This document shows, piece by piece, positions 28,856 through 39,953 of a stretch of DNA of 64,000 bases (its first letter is position 1; every line of letters starts with the position of its first letter). This DNA comes from Epinephelus fuscoguttatus (Eukaryota > Chordata > Actinopteri > Perciformes > Serranidae). The DNA is taken from contig NC_064765.1 in NCBI RefSeq assembly GCF_011397635.1, positions 986,001 through 1,050,000 on the forward strand, given 5' to 3'. The notes under the pieces are model-generated. The model saw only the letters and a list, made by a program, of their open reading frames with translations. It did not search any database and was not told where the DNA came from. The position numbers were made by a program, and so were the translations under genes.

Positions 28856-30098
28856 TCACACTTCTCTCTCCAGCTGCTTGATGTCAAAGGTCATCAAAAC
28901 AGACATGTCAGTGGATTCTCCCGAGGTGGCGGCGGCCAGTTTCAGTTGCTGGAGACCGTTTCCACTGAAAACCTCCCCCTCCCAGACTCTGCTCTTATTC
29001 AGTTTGAGATCAGTTCTTGTCTCACCCATCACGCTCACCCTCTGGGCCCCGGGGACCCTCACCCTGAAGCGGACCCATGAGAGGGGCTCCAGCAGGCCCA
29101 CGCGGGGCTCAAAGAGCACGCAGCCTTTCCTCCAGGCTGAGTAGACGCAGGGGAACGGAGGCCCCGGCTGATCGCAGCTGTTCCTCAGAACAAAGTCACA
29201 CATGGGGTTAAAATCTCCAGCGGGGGTGATCTTAGCGTACAGACCCAGCCGATACACCCCCGCCTCAGGCAGGCTGACGCTCACCGTCACCTTGCTGTCT
29301 GTGTACGTGCAGAAGACGTGCCGTGTGAGCGGTACGGCCGCTGCTTTGCTCTCCTCTCTGCTCAGCACAGTGTGAAGCTCCAGGTCACGCTGGTTGTGGA
29401 AAGTGATGTTACACTTGCCTTGCTGGGTGCTCACCAGCGCCGTTGTGTGGCTGAATTTGGACAGCCCCGCCTCTGATGTGCGGGTCCCCGGCCCACACAC
29501 CGAGCCCAGGTTAGGAGGGAAGAGCTCCTCCGGACTGACCACCTTCTCAGTTTCACAGTGACAGGCTCAAGGACTACCTGGACATCCACCTGAATCTGAG
29601 TAGCCAGGCAGCGCTTGGCGACTGAAGCCTCCAGCTGTGGGTGGACCAGTTCACACAGCGCCATCAGAGGCCTGGACGTCTTCAACGTCAGCTCAAAGAC
29701 ACCCTCCTCCACCTCTGCAGCCTTGCTGCCCTGACTGCTCCCTGCAACACCCAGAGACCCCGCAACAGGCTGCAGACCCCAAGACAGGAAGGGGTTCTCT
29801 GGGATCTCCTCCATGGCCCTGGGGACGGGACACTCGACTGTGTAGGAGCAGACCCAAATCAGAGGCGTGGTGGCTGTTTCAGGTCTGGCAAACACCTTCA
29901 CGTCGTACACGCCGCTCGCAGGCGGCAGGAGCTGCAGCTTCATGCTCCGATGGGAAACCGTCAGGAGGCCGAAGGACGAGTTGCAGGACTCTTTCTGCTC
30001 TGGAGCGCCACAGTGGAGGAGGTCCTGGTGCTGCGTGATCTCATACGTAAAAGTTGTCGGCCTGGAGAAGCCGAGGGACACGTTAGCCTCGCCGTCAT
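28856..30098 (-). CDS. ky-like: KY-like last coding exon, with internal frame shift
   Basis: The acceptor is CTCCTCAG. The upstream frame reads DGEANVSLGFSRPTTFTYEI ... LEASVAKRCLATQIQ. The downstream frame reads CHCETEKVVSPEELFPPNLG ... GLLEPLSWVRFRVRVPGAQR ... DIKQLEREV and TAA/TGA-type stop at 28856. The switch falls within about 29540-29595. Both halves look like constrained protein; the downstream frame has a stop immediately upstream of its start. Confidence 0.75.
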
Positions 30099-31085
30099 CT
30101 GAGGAGGAAATGAGAGGAGTTTTTTAAATACAGTTTTTCCGTCACTGACAGGAGACACCTGAAATTAACTCCAACAAAACAACTCGCTCGTTCTTGGACC
30201 AAAAAAGAATTTTAAAACCTTTCACAAACGAGTGCATAAAACTGTGTAGAAACAGGAGGACTCATAGATTTACACGTTCTGTAAAATCAGCCAAACCAGG
30301 CCGAACCTGTGACGATGTGGAAGTGATGAGGCTGCATCAGTCGCAGCCCCAAGGTGAAGAAGGCTGAAGTCTTGAAGACTCTCCTCTCAAACTCCTCCAG
30401 AGCGATGGGCGTGTCAAGGAGCTGCCATTTCTCCTCATCGGGGAAGTGTGAATCTATGAACTCCTCTGGGTCCGTCAGGAAATAGAAATCATCGAACCTT
30501 GGAGGCAACAGATGGAGACAGCAGACTGGTGTGAGACTCGACTCGCTGCTGGTTTTGCTTGTGTGATAATAAACCAAAGAGCAAACCAAGACTTGTTACG
30601 GTTTCAGAGCTGCTTCATGGAGCTGTTTGCTAATTGCACAGATTCGCTGTAAGCTCCCAGTTTGCGTTATTTCAGAGAAAACATTGCTTTTGAAACACCA
30701 TCACCACTGACTGGAGATAGAATCTGTTTCTGTGTCAAACCTTTTGACGAAGCTTTCGTTCTCCATGTCCACTCGTCCTGCTCCCCAGCAGGCGTCCAGC
30801 AGGAACCACTGTCCTCCCAGAAGCACAGAGTTCCACAGGTGATCAGATTTCACATTCTTGAGGCTCTGACCCTGAAGGTACCCGACGCCCTTACTGTGGC
30901 CCGGCACCTCTTGGCACTCGATGCCCACCTCTCTGGAAACACAAACCAAACAGAGCACGCTCGCTGTGATTTGTTTTATATGCCGTGTCCTTAAAGTCAG
31001 GTTCAAGGTTGGTATCTGCAGTAACACCATCGAGAGGTGGCCACGGGCCAGCCTCGCAGAAGTAATCAGTAATGATGGGAGGCCT

Positions 31086-31136
<51 letters not shown>

Positions 31137-34100
31137 AGTCAAATTAAAGCTGAACATTTAGAATAAAGTGATTTTGATGAAATATCACTGTTGAGATTTA
31201 GCTCCAAAATTCATAAAATCACCAAGATTTGGAACCCATGTTTCCTTGATTAAAAATATAATTTAAAAAAAACACCCACATTTGGTAAACTGCCAAAATA
31301 TTGCACCAAATTTTGTAGGGCATGTTGTCTTTAGAGGTGTAAGAAATATAAAATACAGCCATTTAAATTTGTATTGCCCTCCCCAGTGCTTCAAAAATAT
31401 ACTATAAAATAAAGAAATCAATACAAAAACACAGTCTATCTGTATGTGATTCCTTAAGTCTCATATTCACATAGTTTTCAGCTCACCTGTAAACTAAAGC
31501 ACCATCATAGTACTCCTATATAAATTCAGTTTGTGCCACCCTTACATTTCAGTGGCCCCACAGGGCCACAGACGCACACCCCCTGACATTATTCACAGGG
31601 GCCCCATCTCTGTCCTGTTTTAATGTTTTAGTTAAGGATACACGTGTTAGCTGATTTAATGTTCTTCTTAAAGGCTGGTTGTCCTTTCTCTTAAAAAGAC
31701 AAATATACAGCTTTAATTTAAAGGAGTTCATTGATTGTGAGGAACAAAACATCTGCTGGGAACAAGTCCTCTTCACTTCAGTGGAGACTCGTGGCTACTG
31801 TCATGGCCGCCCAAAGAACCTTTATTTGCATCTGTGCCGGCGATGGGCATAGCCGGAGGGTTGTTTGTCTGTCTGTCCATCTGTCTCATTCTTGTGAACG
31901 CCTTCATATTTGGCACAAATGTCCACGTGGACTCAGCAATGAACTGATTAGGTTTTGGTGGCCAAAGGTCACTGTGACCCCACATCTGTCTCAGTCTCAT
32001 AAATGCGATATCTCACAAATGCCTTGAGAGAACTTCTTTAAATTTGGCACAAACGTCCACTTGGACTGAAGAATAAACTGATCAGAATTTAGTGGTCAAA
32101 GGTCAAAGGTCAGTGTGACCTCACAAAACATGTTTTTGTCCATATTCATTCATTAATTCTGACCAAACTTGACACAAATGTCTGACAGGATCAAATACTG
32201 AAGGTCAAAAGGTCAAAGGTCAGCTTGACTGTGACATCATCATGTTTTAACGTCATATCTCAGGAACAGAAGGGGAGACATTTGGTCAGATACTGAATTG
32301 GTGACTCTAATCTTGACACTGTGCTGATTGTATAGATCTTCTGTGTGTGAAGCATCCATGTTTTCACTGACATGGATGGAGACTGTCAGAGACACCGGAC
32401 TGGTGGGAGGAGTCATACAACCACAGGGTGGACTGGTGGGCGGAGTCATACAACCACAGGGTGGACTGGTGGGCGGAGTCATACAACCACAGGGTGGACT
32501 GGTGGGTGGAGTCATACAGCCACAGGATGGACTGGTGGGCGGAGTCATACAGCCACAGGGTGGACTGGTGGGCGGAGTCATACAACCACAGGGTGGACTG
32601 GTGGGCGGAGTCATACAGCCACAGGGTGGACTGGTGGGCGGAGTCATACAGCCACAGGGTGGACTGGTGGGCGGAGTCATACAACCACAGGGTGGACTGG
32701 TGGGTGGAGTCATACAACCACAGGGTGGACTGGTGGGTGGAGTCATACAACCACAGGGTGGACTGGTGGGTGGAGTCATACAGCCACAGGGTGGACTGGT
32801 GGGTGGAGTCATACAACCACAGGGTGGACTGGTGGGTGGAGTCATACAGCCACAGGGTGGACTGGTGGGCGGAGTCATACAACCACAGGGTGGACTGGTG
32901 GGCGGAGTCATACAATCACAGGACAGTTACTCTAGTTTCATCTTGAGGTGAGAGTTAAAGGGAAAACGGCCATGCTGGTTGTTCCCTAGTCAAAAATCCA
33001 GCATGAAGTCGTCCCCGTCCTGAAAGCTGTGTGTGGCTGTTTACTGTTTGTGCTGCAGTGTTTCAACACGATCCATTCAGCGCACATCATTATTTAAAGG
33101 CCTTGAACTGCGAGAGGACCAAGGATGCAGAATGCAGCACAGCACTGAATGAATGGATGGAAGAATGAGCACTTACTGCCGAGTGTGTACTGACATGTGG
33201 ATGAATGAAACACTCAGAGGAGTGTACTGCAGTATGCGTGTCTCTCCCTGTGTGTTCACTTCATGTGGTTATATTTTTATCTTTTCAACATGTCTCACAC
33301 AAAAAAATAAAAGATGAAAATCTCAATGAGGCACAACAGCACTGTGACCTTGTGTCTTTCCGGAACAACAAGTCCTCGGTCCCAGGAACCTGTGTGGCCC
33401 ATAGTTTGATCTGTGTCTGCTGGATTTATTTAAAAAACTAACACGTCAACTGTAACAAGTTTATTAGGTGACAAAATGCTAATGTTGTGTTTATAGCAAG
33501 TAGTAACCTCCTGGCGGCTGGACTTAAGGCGCCATTTATTTCCCTGTGAGTTAGAAAGGGGTTCAGGGGGCCTCCTGGGGCCTCAACCGGCTGTAAGTTG
33601 AGTATCACTGCTCTAAGACAGTGAGGAGAGGCCGCAGTGTCTGATTATTTCAATTCAGATTATGATTCAGATTTTAGTTTAGTTGTGTTTACCTGCACAT
33701 CTCAGTACAGAGGCTGGAGTAGCCGCAGCACACGCCCCGACCGGCCGCAATCACCTCCTCCGGTGAGCTCAGCTTCTCCGAGCGGCCGAGGAACCCGCTC
33801 ACATCATACTCTATAAGACAACATTCCTGTTATTCCAAAACCAGGAGTAAATATAACGCGGATAGATCCTAAAATCCCAAAGGTGGTGGATTACACAACA
33901 ACAGGATTTATATTTAGAGTTCAGTCTGATACCCACCGATGTTGTGGCACAGCCAAACCCAGATGGCACGAAGCCGCTCCAGCTCATTCCTGGCTCCTTG
34001 TGTGATACACTGTGCTATCGTCTTCACATCATACACACGCTTTTCCTTCAGCTGCAACACACACACACACAAAAGATATCCACTGTTTTATAGGTCATTA

Positions 34101-36299
34101 ACCCTCAATATAAGGTCTTCACGTGTTCACATTCAGCCAGCGTCGAGCCTTCCCTGTAAACCTGCCAGTTGTTTTCTTCATCAGCTTACAGCATCATCCT
34201 GTTTGCCCACATCTCTCAGTGCCATTCAGTGTATTGAACAAACCAGGTTAGCGTCCATGCTCAAGGATGTGAGCGCTGCCTGAGAGCTGCAGTATTTGTT
34301 AGCTTTTATTGCAGCAGATGAGTCGATGTTCTCAGTGCTCAGAGCTCCTCTGCAGAGCTCAGGGACACAAAGACCCACCTCTGTTTTTAGCTATGTCTGG
34401 TTCCTCCTGTACATGACCTCTTGATTTCAGTTCTCGGTCAGCTAACCTGGCTGGTTCGTTTAGCTTCTCTATGTTGAGACTGTCAGTATGGACGAGCTAC
34501 AGTTTTTCTATGAAGCTTAAAGGGACAGTTCATCTCAATATCAAAAACATTTATTCTTCCTCTTCCTGTAGAGCTGTTTGTCAGTCTGATAGTTTTGGTG
34601 TGAGTGTTGCAGATATCAGACGTACAGATGTCTGACTTCTCTCCAGTATGATGTCACTCAGCTCGTGGAGCTCAAAGTGCCAAAGAAATACTTTTGGAAA
34701 AACTCAACATCAGTGTCTCTCTCCAGAAACCATGACCTGGTTACTGAAGATAATCCACAGACCTTGTTGTGAGCAGTTTCATGTAGGAACTATTTCCTGT
34801 CTACACCCACCGACCGTATCACTGTGCAGAAGGAAGTGTGCATCTACTCGTGTCCTTAACCTGCTGAACCCTAACCGAACTTCAAGGAGGCTACGTCATC
34901 GACTCCCGCCAAAGGAATGCTCCAATGTCATGGATCCTTTGAAGTCTTCCTTCAGAGAATTCTCAAATATGCACTTGTGTATCCTCAGCGAGTGTAAGGG
35001 AACCCACAATACTTTGTGTATGATTTGCAGATGAAGGCGGGGCATCTTCAGTGACACACACCTGGGCACTCATTAGGCTGCTCCAATGTGTGTTCACCAA
35101 ATACCGGGAAGGAGTCTTGCCTAGACTCTGTAAGACCTGCCAAGGAAGCATCCTTGACTTTGAGACGCACTGATGGACGAGAGGCTCGTGCTCATGACAG
35201 CATGAGATGTAAACATTAATGGCGTCCTCCTCGGCTGAGTTCTAACGTTAGCTAGCTCAGTGATGCTAGGTGAGCTAGCAGTAGATGCACTCTTCCTTCT
35301 GCACAGTGATACGGTCGGTGGGTGTAGACAGGAAATAGTTCCTACATGAAACTGCTCACAACAAGGTCTGTGGATTATCTTCAGTAACCAGGTCATGGTT
35401 TCTGGAGAGAGACATTGATGTTGAGTTTTTCAAAAATATTTCTTTGGCACTTTGAGCTCCACGAGCTGAGAGACATCATACTGGAGAGAAGTCAGACATC
35501 TGTACGTCTGATATCTGCAACACACTGCAGCTCACACCAAAACTATCAGACTGTGCAATGAGAGGAAGAGGAAAAATATGTATCTTTGATTTCAAGGTGA
35601 ACTGTCCCTTTAACAGGTGAAGTAACGACTGATGTTTGTCACTGGCAGATTTGCACTTTGGCCATCAACAGTAAAAATGTTCGCACCTCATGTGTTATTA
35701 TGTTTTATAAGGCTGTTGTGTGTTGTCACCTCTGCTCCGGCCCTGATGGCGTGTGAATCGACCCTGTGGAACACCTCAGAGTTGGTGAAGAGGTCCTTTC
35801 GGCGCTTCCTTTTCCCTGCCACTGCAGGGCACGGTGCCACCCTCTGTCCCAGGTGAGCTTTAGGCTTCAGGAGCCTGTGCTCCTCCGCCTCCTTCCTCAC
35901 AGCGCTCTTCTTCACCACAGTGATGGTTCTGGCTGCGCTCTCGGACGACAGCTGTCTCTTTGCCGCAGGGCGCTGATCTTCACTTTCAACTGTCAGTTTC
36001 TCAAACACAGCGTGCCTGGAGAGCACAGCACTCTGGGAAGCTTCAGCACAGACCAGGACCTGGGCGGCTGCTGCGTCTCCCCCAGGAGGAGGCTTCGGAC
36101 TCCCCTGGACCTGACTCTCATGATGCACCAGAGCTCCGATCACAGCAACAGGGTTTGCTTCGCTCAGGATTCGATTCTCCTGGAGGTCATGGAGCTTCAC
36201 CTGTGCACATCCCTCCTGGGTCACCTCATCTTGCTGAGGCAGGCGTGCAGCGCAGGAGAAGGGGAAGGAGAACTTCTGAATGGCAACTTTAGCTGACAT
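28856..36299 (-). CDS. ky-like: KY-like (kyphoscoliosis peptidase family) transglutaminase-domain protein, frame broken in last exon
   Basis: KY proteins are muscle cytoskeleton-linked proteins with a transglutaminase-like fold. Six coding exons run on the minus strand: 36299-35730, 34051-33937, 33810-33693, 30932-30741, 30497-30307 and 30098-28856. The predicted protein has a low-complexity basic N-terminus (1-170), then the catalytic domain with Cys256 in GVCCGYSSL, His299 in SDHLWNS and Asp313 in WFLLDACWGAG, then the linker FYFLTDPEEFIDSHFPDEEK shared with human KY, then KY-type beta repeats ending QLEREV. The exon sum is 2429 nt, not a multiple of three: in the last exon the upstream frame (to about 29560) and downstream frame (from about 29560) differ. 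Human KY resembles it but with enough difference that this is probably a fish paralogue. Start chosen at the ATG just after a CTTCCAG acceptor. Confidence 0.8.
30307..30497 (-). CDS. ky-like: KY-like exon 5 (coding)
   Basis: The acceptor is CCTCCAAG and the donor ACAG|GTTCGG. The peptide FDDFYFLTDPEEFIDSHFPD ... FERRVFKTSAFF is a hallmark KY segment. Confidence 0.85.
30741..30932 (-). CDS. ky-like: KY-like exon 4 (coding), catalytic His and Asp
   Basis: The acceptor is GTTTCCAG and the donor AAAAG|GTTTGA. The peptide EVGIECQEVPGHSKGVGYLQ then SDHLWNSVLLGGQWFLLDAC carries the catalytic His and Asp, followed by WGAG. Confidence 0.85.
31089..31131. repeat. (GT)n microsatellite in KY-like intron
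   Basis: About 21 GT units lie roughly 160 bp upstream (minus strand) of exon 4. Confidence 0.9.
31132..32398 (-). other. ky-like: KY-like intron, part with dispersed repeats
   Basis: From 31150 to about 31400 the sequence resembles the interior of the TAAGGGACTG family (GATTTTGATGAAATATCACT). From about 31820 to 32290 there is a teleost dispersed repeat rich in AGGTCA-like half sites and TTTGGCACAAA words. No exon is seen. Confidence 0.5.
32399..32926. repeat. 33-bp minisatellite, 16 copies
   Basis: The unit GACTGGTGGGCGGAGTCATA plus CAACCACAGGGTG is tandemly repeated 16 times with few substitutions (C/T in GGYGGA, A/G in CARCCA). Because 33 is divisible by three and the unit avoids most stop codons, five of the six frames stay open across the array (223, 207, 187, 183 and 172 codons). 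It sits in a KY-like intron, so these frames are almost certainly not genes. Confidence 0.95.
33693..33810 (-). CDS. ky-like: KY-like exon 3 (coding), catalytic Cys
   Basis: The acceptor is GTCTTATAG and the donor GCAG|GTAAAC. The peptide YDVSGFLGRSEKLSSPEEVI then AAGRGVCCGYSSLCTEMC carries the nucleophile in the position of human KY NCDGYAGL. Confidence 0.85.
33937..34051 (-). CDS. ky-like: KY-like exon 2 (coding)
   Basis: The acceptor is GTGTTGCAG and the donor ATCG|GTGGGT. The peptide LKEKRVYDVKTIAQCITQGA then RNELERLRAIWVWLCHNI matches the human KY segment ending ERVRAIWIWICHHIEYD. Confidence 0.85.
34517..35613. mobile_element. TTAA-ended long-TIR element, copy A (in KY-like intron)
   Basis: The ends are TTAAAGGGACAGTTCATC and GTGAACTGTCCCTTTAA. 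The terminal ~330 bp on each side are inverted copies of each other (for example CCATGACCTGGTTACTGAAG left, its complement right). It has no coding capacity. A second copy is at 38425-39845. Confidence 0.85.
35730..36299 (-). CDS. ky-like: KY-like exon 1 (first coding), N-terminal region
   Basis: The exon starts after TGCTTCCAG (acceptor) and the ATG follows four bases later. The peptide runs MSAKVAIQKFSFPFSCAARL to KRKRRKDLFTNSEVFHRVDS and AIRAGAE, ending phase 0 at GAG|GTGACA. The VFHRVDSHAIRAG part matches the start of KY homology; the rest is low complexity, as is usual for KY N-termini. Confidence 0.75.
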
Positions 36300-37182
36300 T
36301 ATGCTGGAAGCATGGCGCCCTGACCAAACACAAGGTACATACTGTTTAAAAGACAAAAGACATTTTCTATTTTTAGCTAATATTGTTAATCCTGGGAGCA
36401 GCTCGGCCTTTTTGTTCAGCAGCTTTGGATGAGACTCAGAGCTGCTGAGACAAAGATCCATACCGCACACGCTGCACTGAGTGACGCAGAGCGTGTTCTA
36501 TACAGTACATTCTGTGTAAGACAGTGATGAATTGGCAATTACACGGTGTCTATTCATGACCAGAAATGAACGCAAAGGTTGGAATCATTAGTCACTGTCA
36601 CAGCTAACAGCGCAAAGACAGTCAGAACCTCCACCAGATTAGCATGACCTTATAACTTCCTGTGTGTGATGAACCTGCAGATTGATGGCTGTATTCAGCG
36701 CGTCTCAAAATGAGCAACATGTTTGAACATGTGTGGTGAAATAATGACTCGTTCGTTTGAAGGGTTGGCACGGTGGAGGCACTGACCGTCCTTCAACCGG
36801 ATGACCCGGGCTGAAACTCCGTGTCGACAAGTATCTGCCCGGCTCAAGTGTCCTTCAGCAGACCACTAAGTCCTATCAGCTCCGCGGGCACTGCGCTGCA
36901 GCTGACCCTGACCTCAGACCTTCCTGGAGTGCGACTAAAGTGAAGGTCCCGTTGGATATCACAAGGTATCAGCACTCATGTTGGAGTCAGTCCAAGCACA
37001 AAATAAACTCTTCAAATGAAATCACACAGCGTTCTAGGATCACTCCCGTCAGTGCTCATGATAACTCTCTAAAATGCAGATATGTGTCAGATTTATGCTC
37101 AGAGAGGTGACGGTGGGTGAACCCAGTCTGGGTCGGTTTAACTGCGGCTACATCCCTGAAAGTGTCCGAAGCTTTTACTCAC
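36300..37182 (-). other. ky-like: First intron of the KY-like gene
   Basis: The intron lies between donor AGG|GTGAGT at 37182 and the acceptor before the ATG. No repeats of note are visible. Confidence 0.5.
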
Positions 37183-37255
37183 CCTGAGAGGATTTAAAAT
37201 GCCTGCTGGATGTTTGCTGGAGTGTCGGGCGGAGATGTTTCCACTGTGTGTTCTC
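37183..37255 (-). other. ky-like: Non-coding first exon of the KY-like gene
   Basis: The exon begins about 25-30 nt after the TATA box (position inferred) and ends at a consensus donor CTCAGG|GTGAGT. It contains no ATG in frame with the coding exon. Confidence 0.5.
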
Positions 37256-37281
37256 AGTGGTCCCCAGTTGCAGGGGGAGGC

Positions 37282-37288
37282 TTATATA
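37282..37288 (-). promoter_or_regulatory. ky-like: TATA box of the KY-like gene
   Basis: On the minus strand the sequence is GGGTATATAAGCC. It is positioned correctly for transcription starting near 37255 and for the donor at 37183. About 45 nt further upstream CCTAAAAATACT is one base off a MEF2 site, in keeping with a muscle gene. Confidence 0.6.
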
Positions 37289-37760
37289 CCCTTCCAGTGG
37301 CCTGCCAGAACAGGCCCCAGAATAACAGGCCTAAAAATACTACAAAGCAGTTAAGACCAGCCAATAGAGTAAGCCCCAACTGAGGAGTGTGACGTCTGTG
37401 TGTGTGTATTTGTAAGTGTGTATGTGTGTGTGGCGTACAGATGTATGTTCTGCTCTCTACATGCGTTGGCTAATCAGTGTGTACACACCGCAGTGTGTCT
37501 GAGCACAGTGTGAATTCATGTCAGGTTGTGTGTGTCGGCATGTGTCCATATGGATTCTGAATGTGTGCGTTTGTATGGCGTTGGCGGGCGGGCGTGCAGG
37601 CGGGTGGGAGGAGGGTTGGCGCGTGAGCATGTGTTGGGTTCGACGGAGGGGTCGGATTCAGCGAAGAGTTGGCTGTTCAAAGAAAGAGACAGAAGGGTTT
37701 ATGAAGGGTCTCTGCACACGATAACGCCCACATCAACATCAAACACACTCGGTCACCCTG

Positions 37761-37761
<1 letters not shown>

Positions 37762-37800
<39 letters not shown>
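37762..37800. repeat. (CA)n microsatellite
   Basis: An uninterrupted CA run of about 19 units. Confidence 0.9.
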
Positions 37801-37802
<2 letters not shown>

Positions 37803-38424
37803 AGGAATACACACTTTCCACCATCTCTGTTGTACGTTGCACAGCACCAGTGTGAATGTACGCTAATCTCTTTCATTACATTAGAGATGATCGTCAAATC
37901 TGCTTTAAACGAACAAGTCAGTGACTCCAAACATTTCCCGGCCGACAGCAGCTTCACCTCCCAACACAGCAGGTGGTGTACAGTCGGTTTATCAGCACGT
38001 TTATCAGCAGGAACAGCTGCCTGCTGCAGCTGAACGCCACGCTACGACACCAGTGAGAGTTCAACAGAATTAGACATCCTGAACAGTCAGCTTTTTAAAC
38101 AAGCTGCAAAAAAACCCTGCAGAGCTGACGTGATCGTTATCTGTCTGCCCATCAATATCAACAGTTCACATCTTTATTTCATAAGAATATTGATTATAGA
38201 TTATGATTTTTAAAGGTTGTCTGATGAAAGCTGTTCAGAGAGAGATCAGCCCTCCTCAGCTGAATGTGCAAAAGGATGTGGAACAGAATTAATAAAATGT
38301 TTAACCCAGAGGAAAGTTGTAACGCTTAGTAGAGTTTCCAAACACACGGTGTTTCTAACAACATGTAGGAAAACATTTAAACAGAGGGAGCGAGAGCAGA
38401 AACCCTGACACAGTCCTAGACGTG
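37801..38424. other. Intergenic DNA upstream of the KY-like gene
   Basis: No feature is recognised between the CA run and the next long-TIR element. Confidence 0.4.
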
Positions 38425-39845
38425 CTGTCAACGGACACTTCACCACGAAATCAAAAATCCATATTGTTCCTCTCACCTGTAGTGCAGTGTATTAACCTAG
38501 ATAGTTTTGCTGCAGAGTGTTGGAGATATCAGCTGTAGAGAGGTCTGCCTTCTCTCAAACATGATGACACTAGATGGCACTCAAAAAACTACACTTAAAA
38601 AACTCAACATCAGTGTCTCTCTCCAGAAATCATGATCTGGTAACTCAAGATAATCCACAGACCTTGTGGGGAGCAGTTTCATACAGGAACAATTTCTTTC
38701 CACCGAACTACGCCCACCGACTGTATCATTGCGCAGAAGGAAGCGTGCATCTACTCAATGTCAAGGAAGGGTCCTTAAATGGCTGAATTTCAAGGAGGCT
38801 ACCTCATCGAATCCTGCTGAAGGACTGTTGCAATGTGTGGTTAGCGAATGCTAGGAAGGAGTCTTGCCTAAACTCTTTGACTTTAACTTAACTCACCTTG
38901 GAAGGTACCATCCTATCAAGGAAGCATCCTTGACTTTGAGAAGCACCGTTGGATGGGAGGCTCGTGACAGAGTGAGATGTAATCGTTAATGACGATATTC
39001 TTGACTGAGCTGTTACGTAAGTTAGCTCAGTGGAGCTTGGTGAGCTAACAGTAAATTAAAGGTGTCCAAACATGTCTGAATGGGGGCCGGCGGCCTCTCG
39101 CATCAAACAAGTTCTTTTAAAGAAAAATCACCGTTTCATCTTTCATTGTAAAAGTATTTAACTTCTCACCGTTCATAAAACCAGCGGCTGTCACTGTCGG
39201 CTTTACGCTTCTTCGCTGTAGCTACATCCGCTGTCAGATAATGTTAGTTTGCTTCTTTACTATCTATGAAAACACAGAAGTTCTGCCTGCGTCGTTCCTG
39301 AGGTGAACCGAAAAATGCTAAGTGAACTTGTTTGATTAACCAGCGTTGTGTGGTTGGATATATTTAATATATTCTGAAAGACACGCCAAAGGACATTTAA
39401 ATTGGGCTCAAGGGCCACAGTTGGCCCCTGGGCCAGACTTTGGACATGCCTGCAGTAGACGAAAAGTAGAATTTGAAGTATCCTTGACACTGGAACAGGT
39501 GTTCGGTAAGATTCAGTGACGCAGCCTCTTTGAAAATCAGAAGCACCACATGAGTAGATGCACACTTCCTTCTGCACAGTGATACGGTCAGTGGGTGTGG
39601 ACAGAAAATAGTTCCCACATGAAACTGCTCACAACAAGGTCTGTGGATTATCTTCAGTAACCAGATCACGATTTCTAGAAAGAGACACTGATGCTGTAGT
39701 TTTCAGAGTTTCATCTGGATCCATTAGAGTGTAGAGAAGACAGATATCTCTGACACTCACACCAAAACTATCCAGACTGATAAACAGCACGACAGGAAAG
39801 AGGAGAAATATGTATCTCTGATTTTAGGGTGAACTGTCCCTTTAA
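38425..39845. mobile_element. TTAA-ended long-TIR element, copy B
   Basis: The same inverted terminal zones as copy A are present (AACTCAACATCAGTGTCTCT, GATAATCCACAGACCTTGT and their complements). The right end is GTGAACTGTCCCTTTAA; the left end is more decayed (CGGACACTTCACC). It is about 1.4 kb, with a longer centre than copy A. Confidence 0.75.
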
Positions 39846-39893
39846 TCACAGCACAGTCCAGTGTATAATCTTCAGGAGATTGAACCTGGTCGT

Positions 39894-39894
<1 letters not shown>

Positions 39895-39952
<58 letters not shown>
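39895..39952. repeat. (GT)n microsatellite
   Basis: About 29 GT units. Confidence 0.95.

Positions 39953-39953
<1 letters not shown>

Noticed and set aside
29637..30127. Plus-strand frames of 86-153 codons opposite the KY-like last exon
   Set aside because: They are antisense shadows of the GC-rich coding exon, with no splice or promoter context.
32240..32951. Five long overlapping frames of 172-223 codons with repeated 11-residue units
   Set aside because: They arise from a stop-free 33-bp minisatellite in an intron; all frames are equally open, which is not how a gene behaves.
34648..35396. Two frames reading the same MTWLLKIIHRPCCEQF peptide on opposite strands
   Set aside because: The shared peptide comes from the inverted terminal repeats of a non-coding element (also at 39397-39669), not from a gene family.
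35766..36296. Plus-strand frame of 176 codons
   Set aside because: It lies opposite the first KY-like coding exon and has no independent support.
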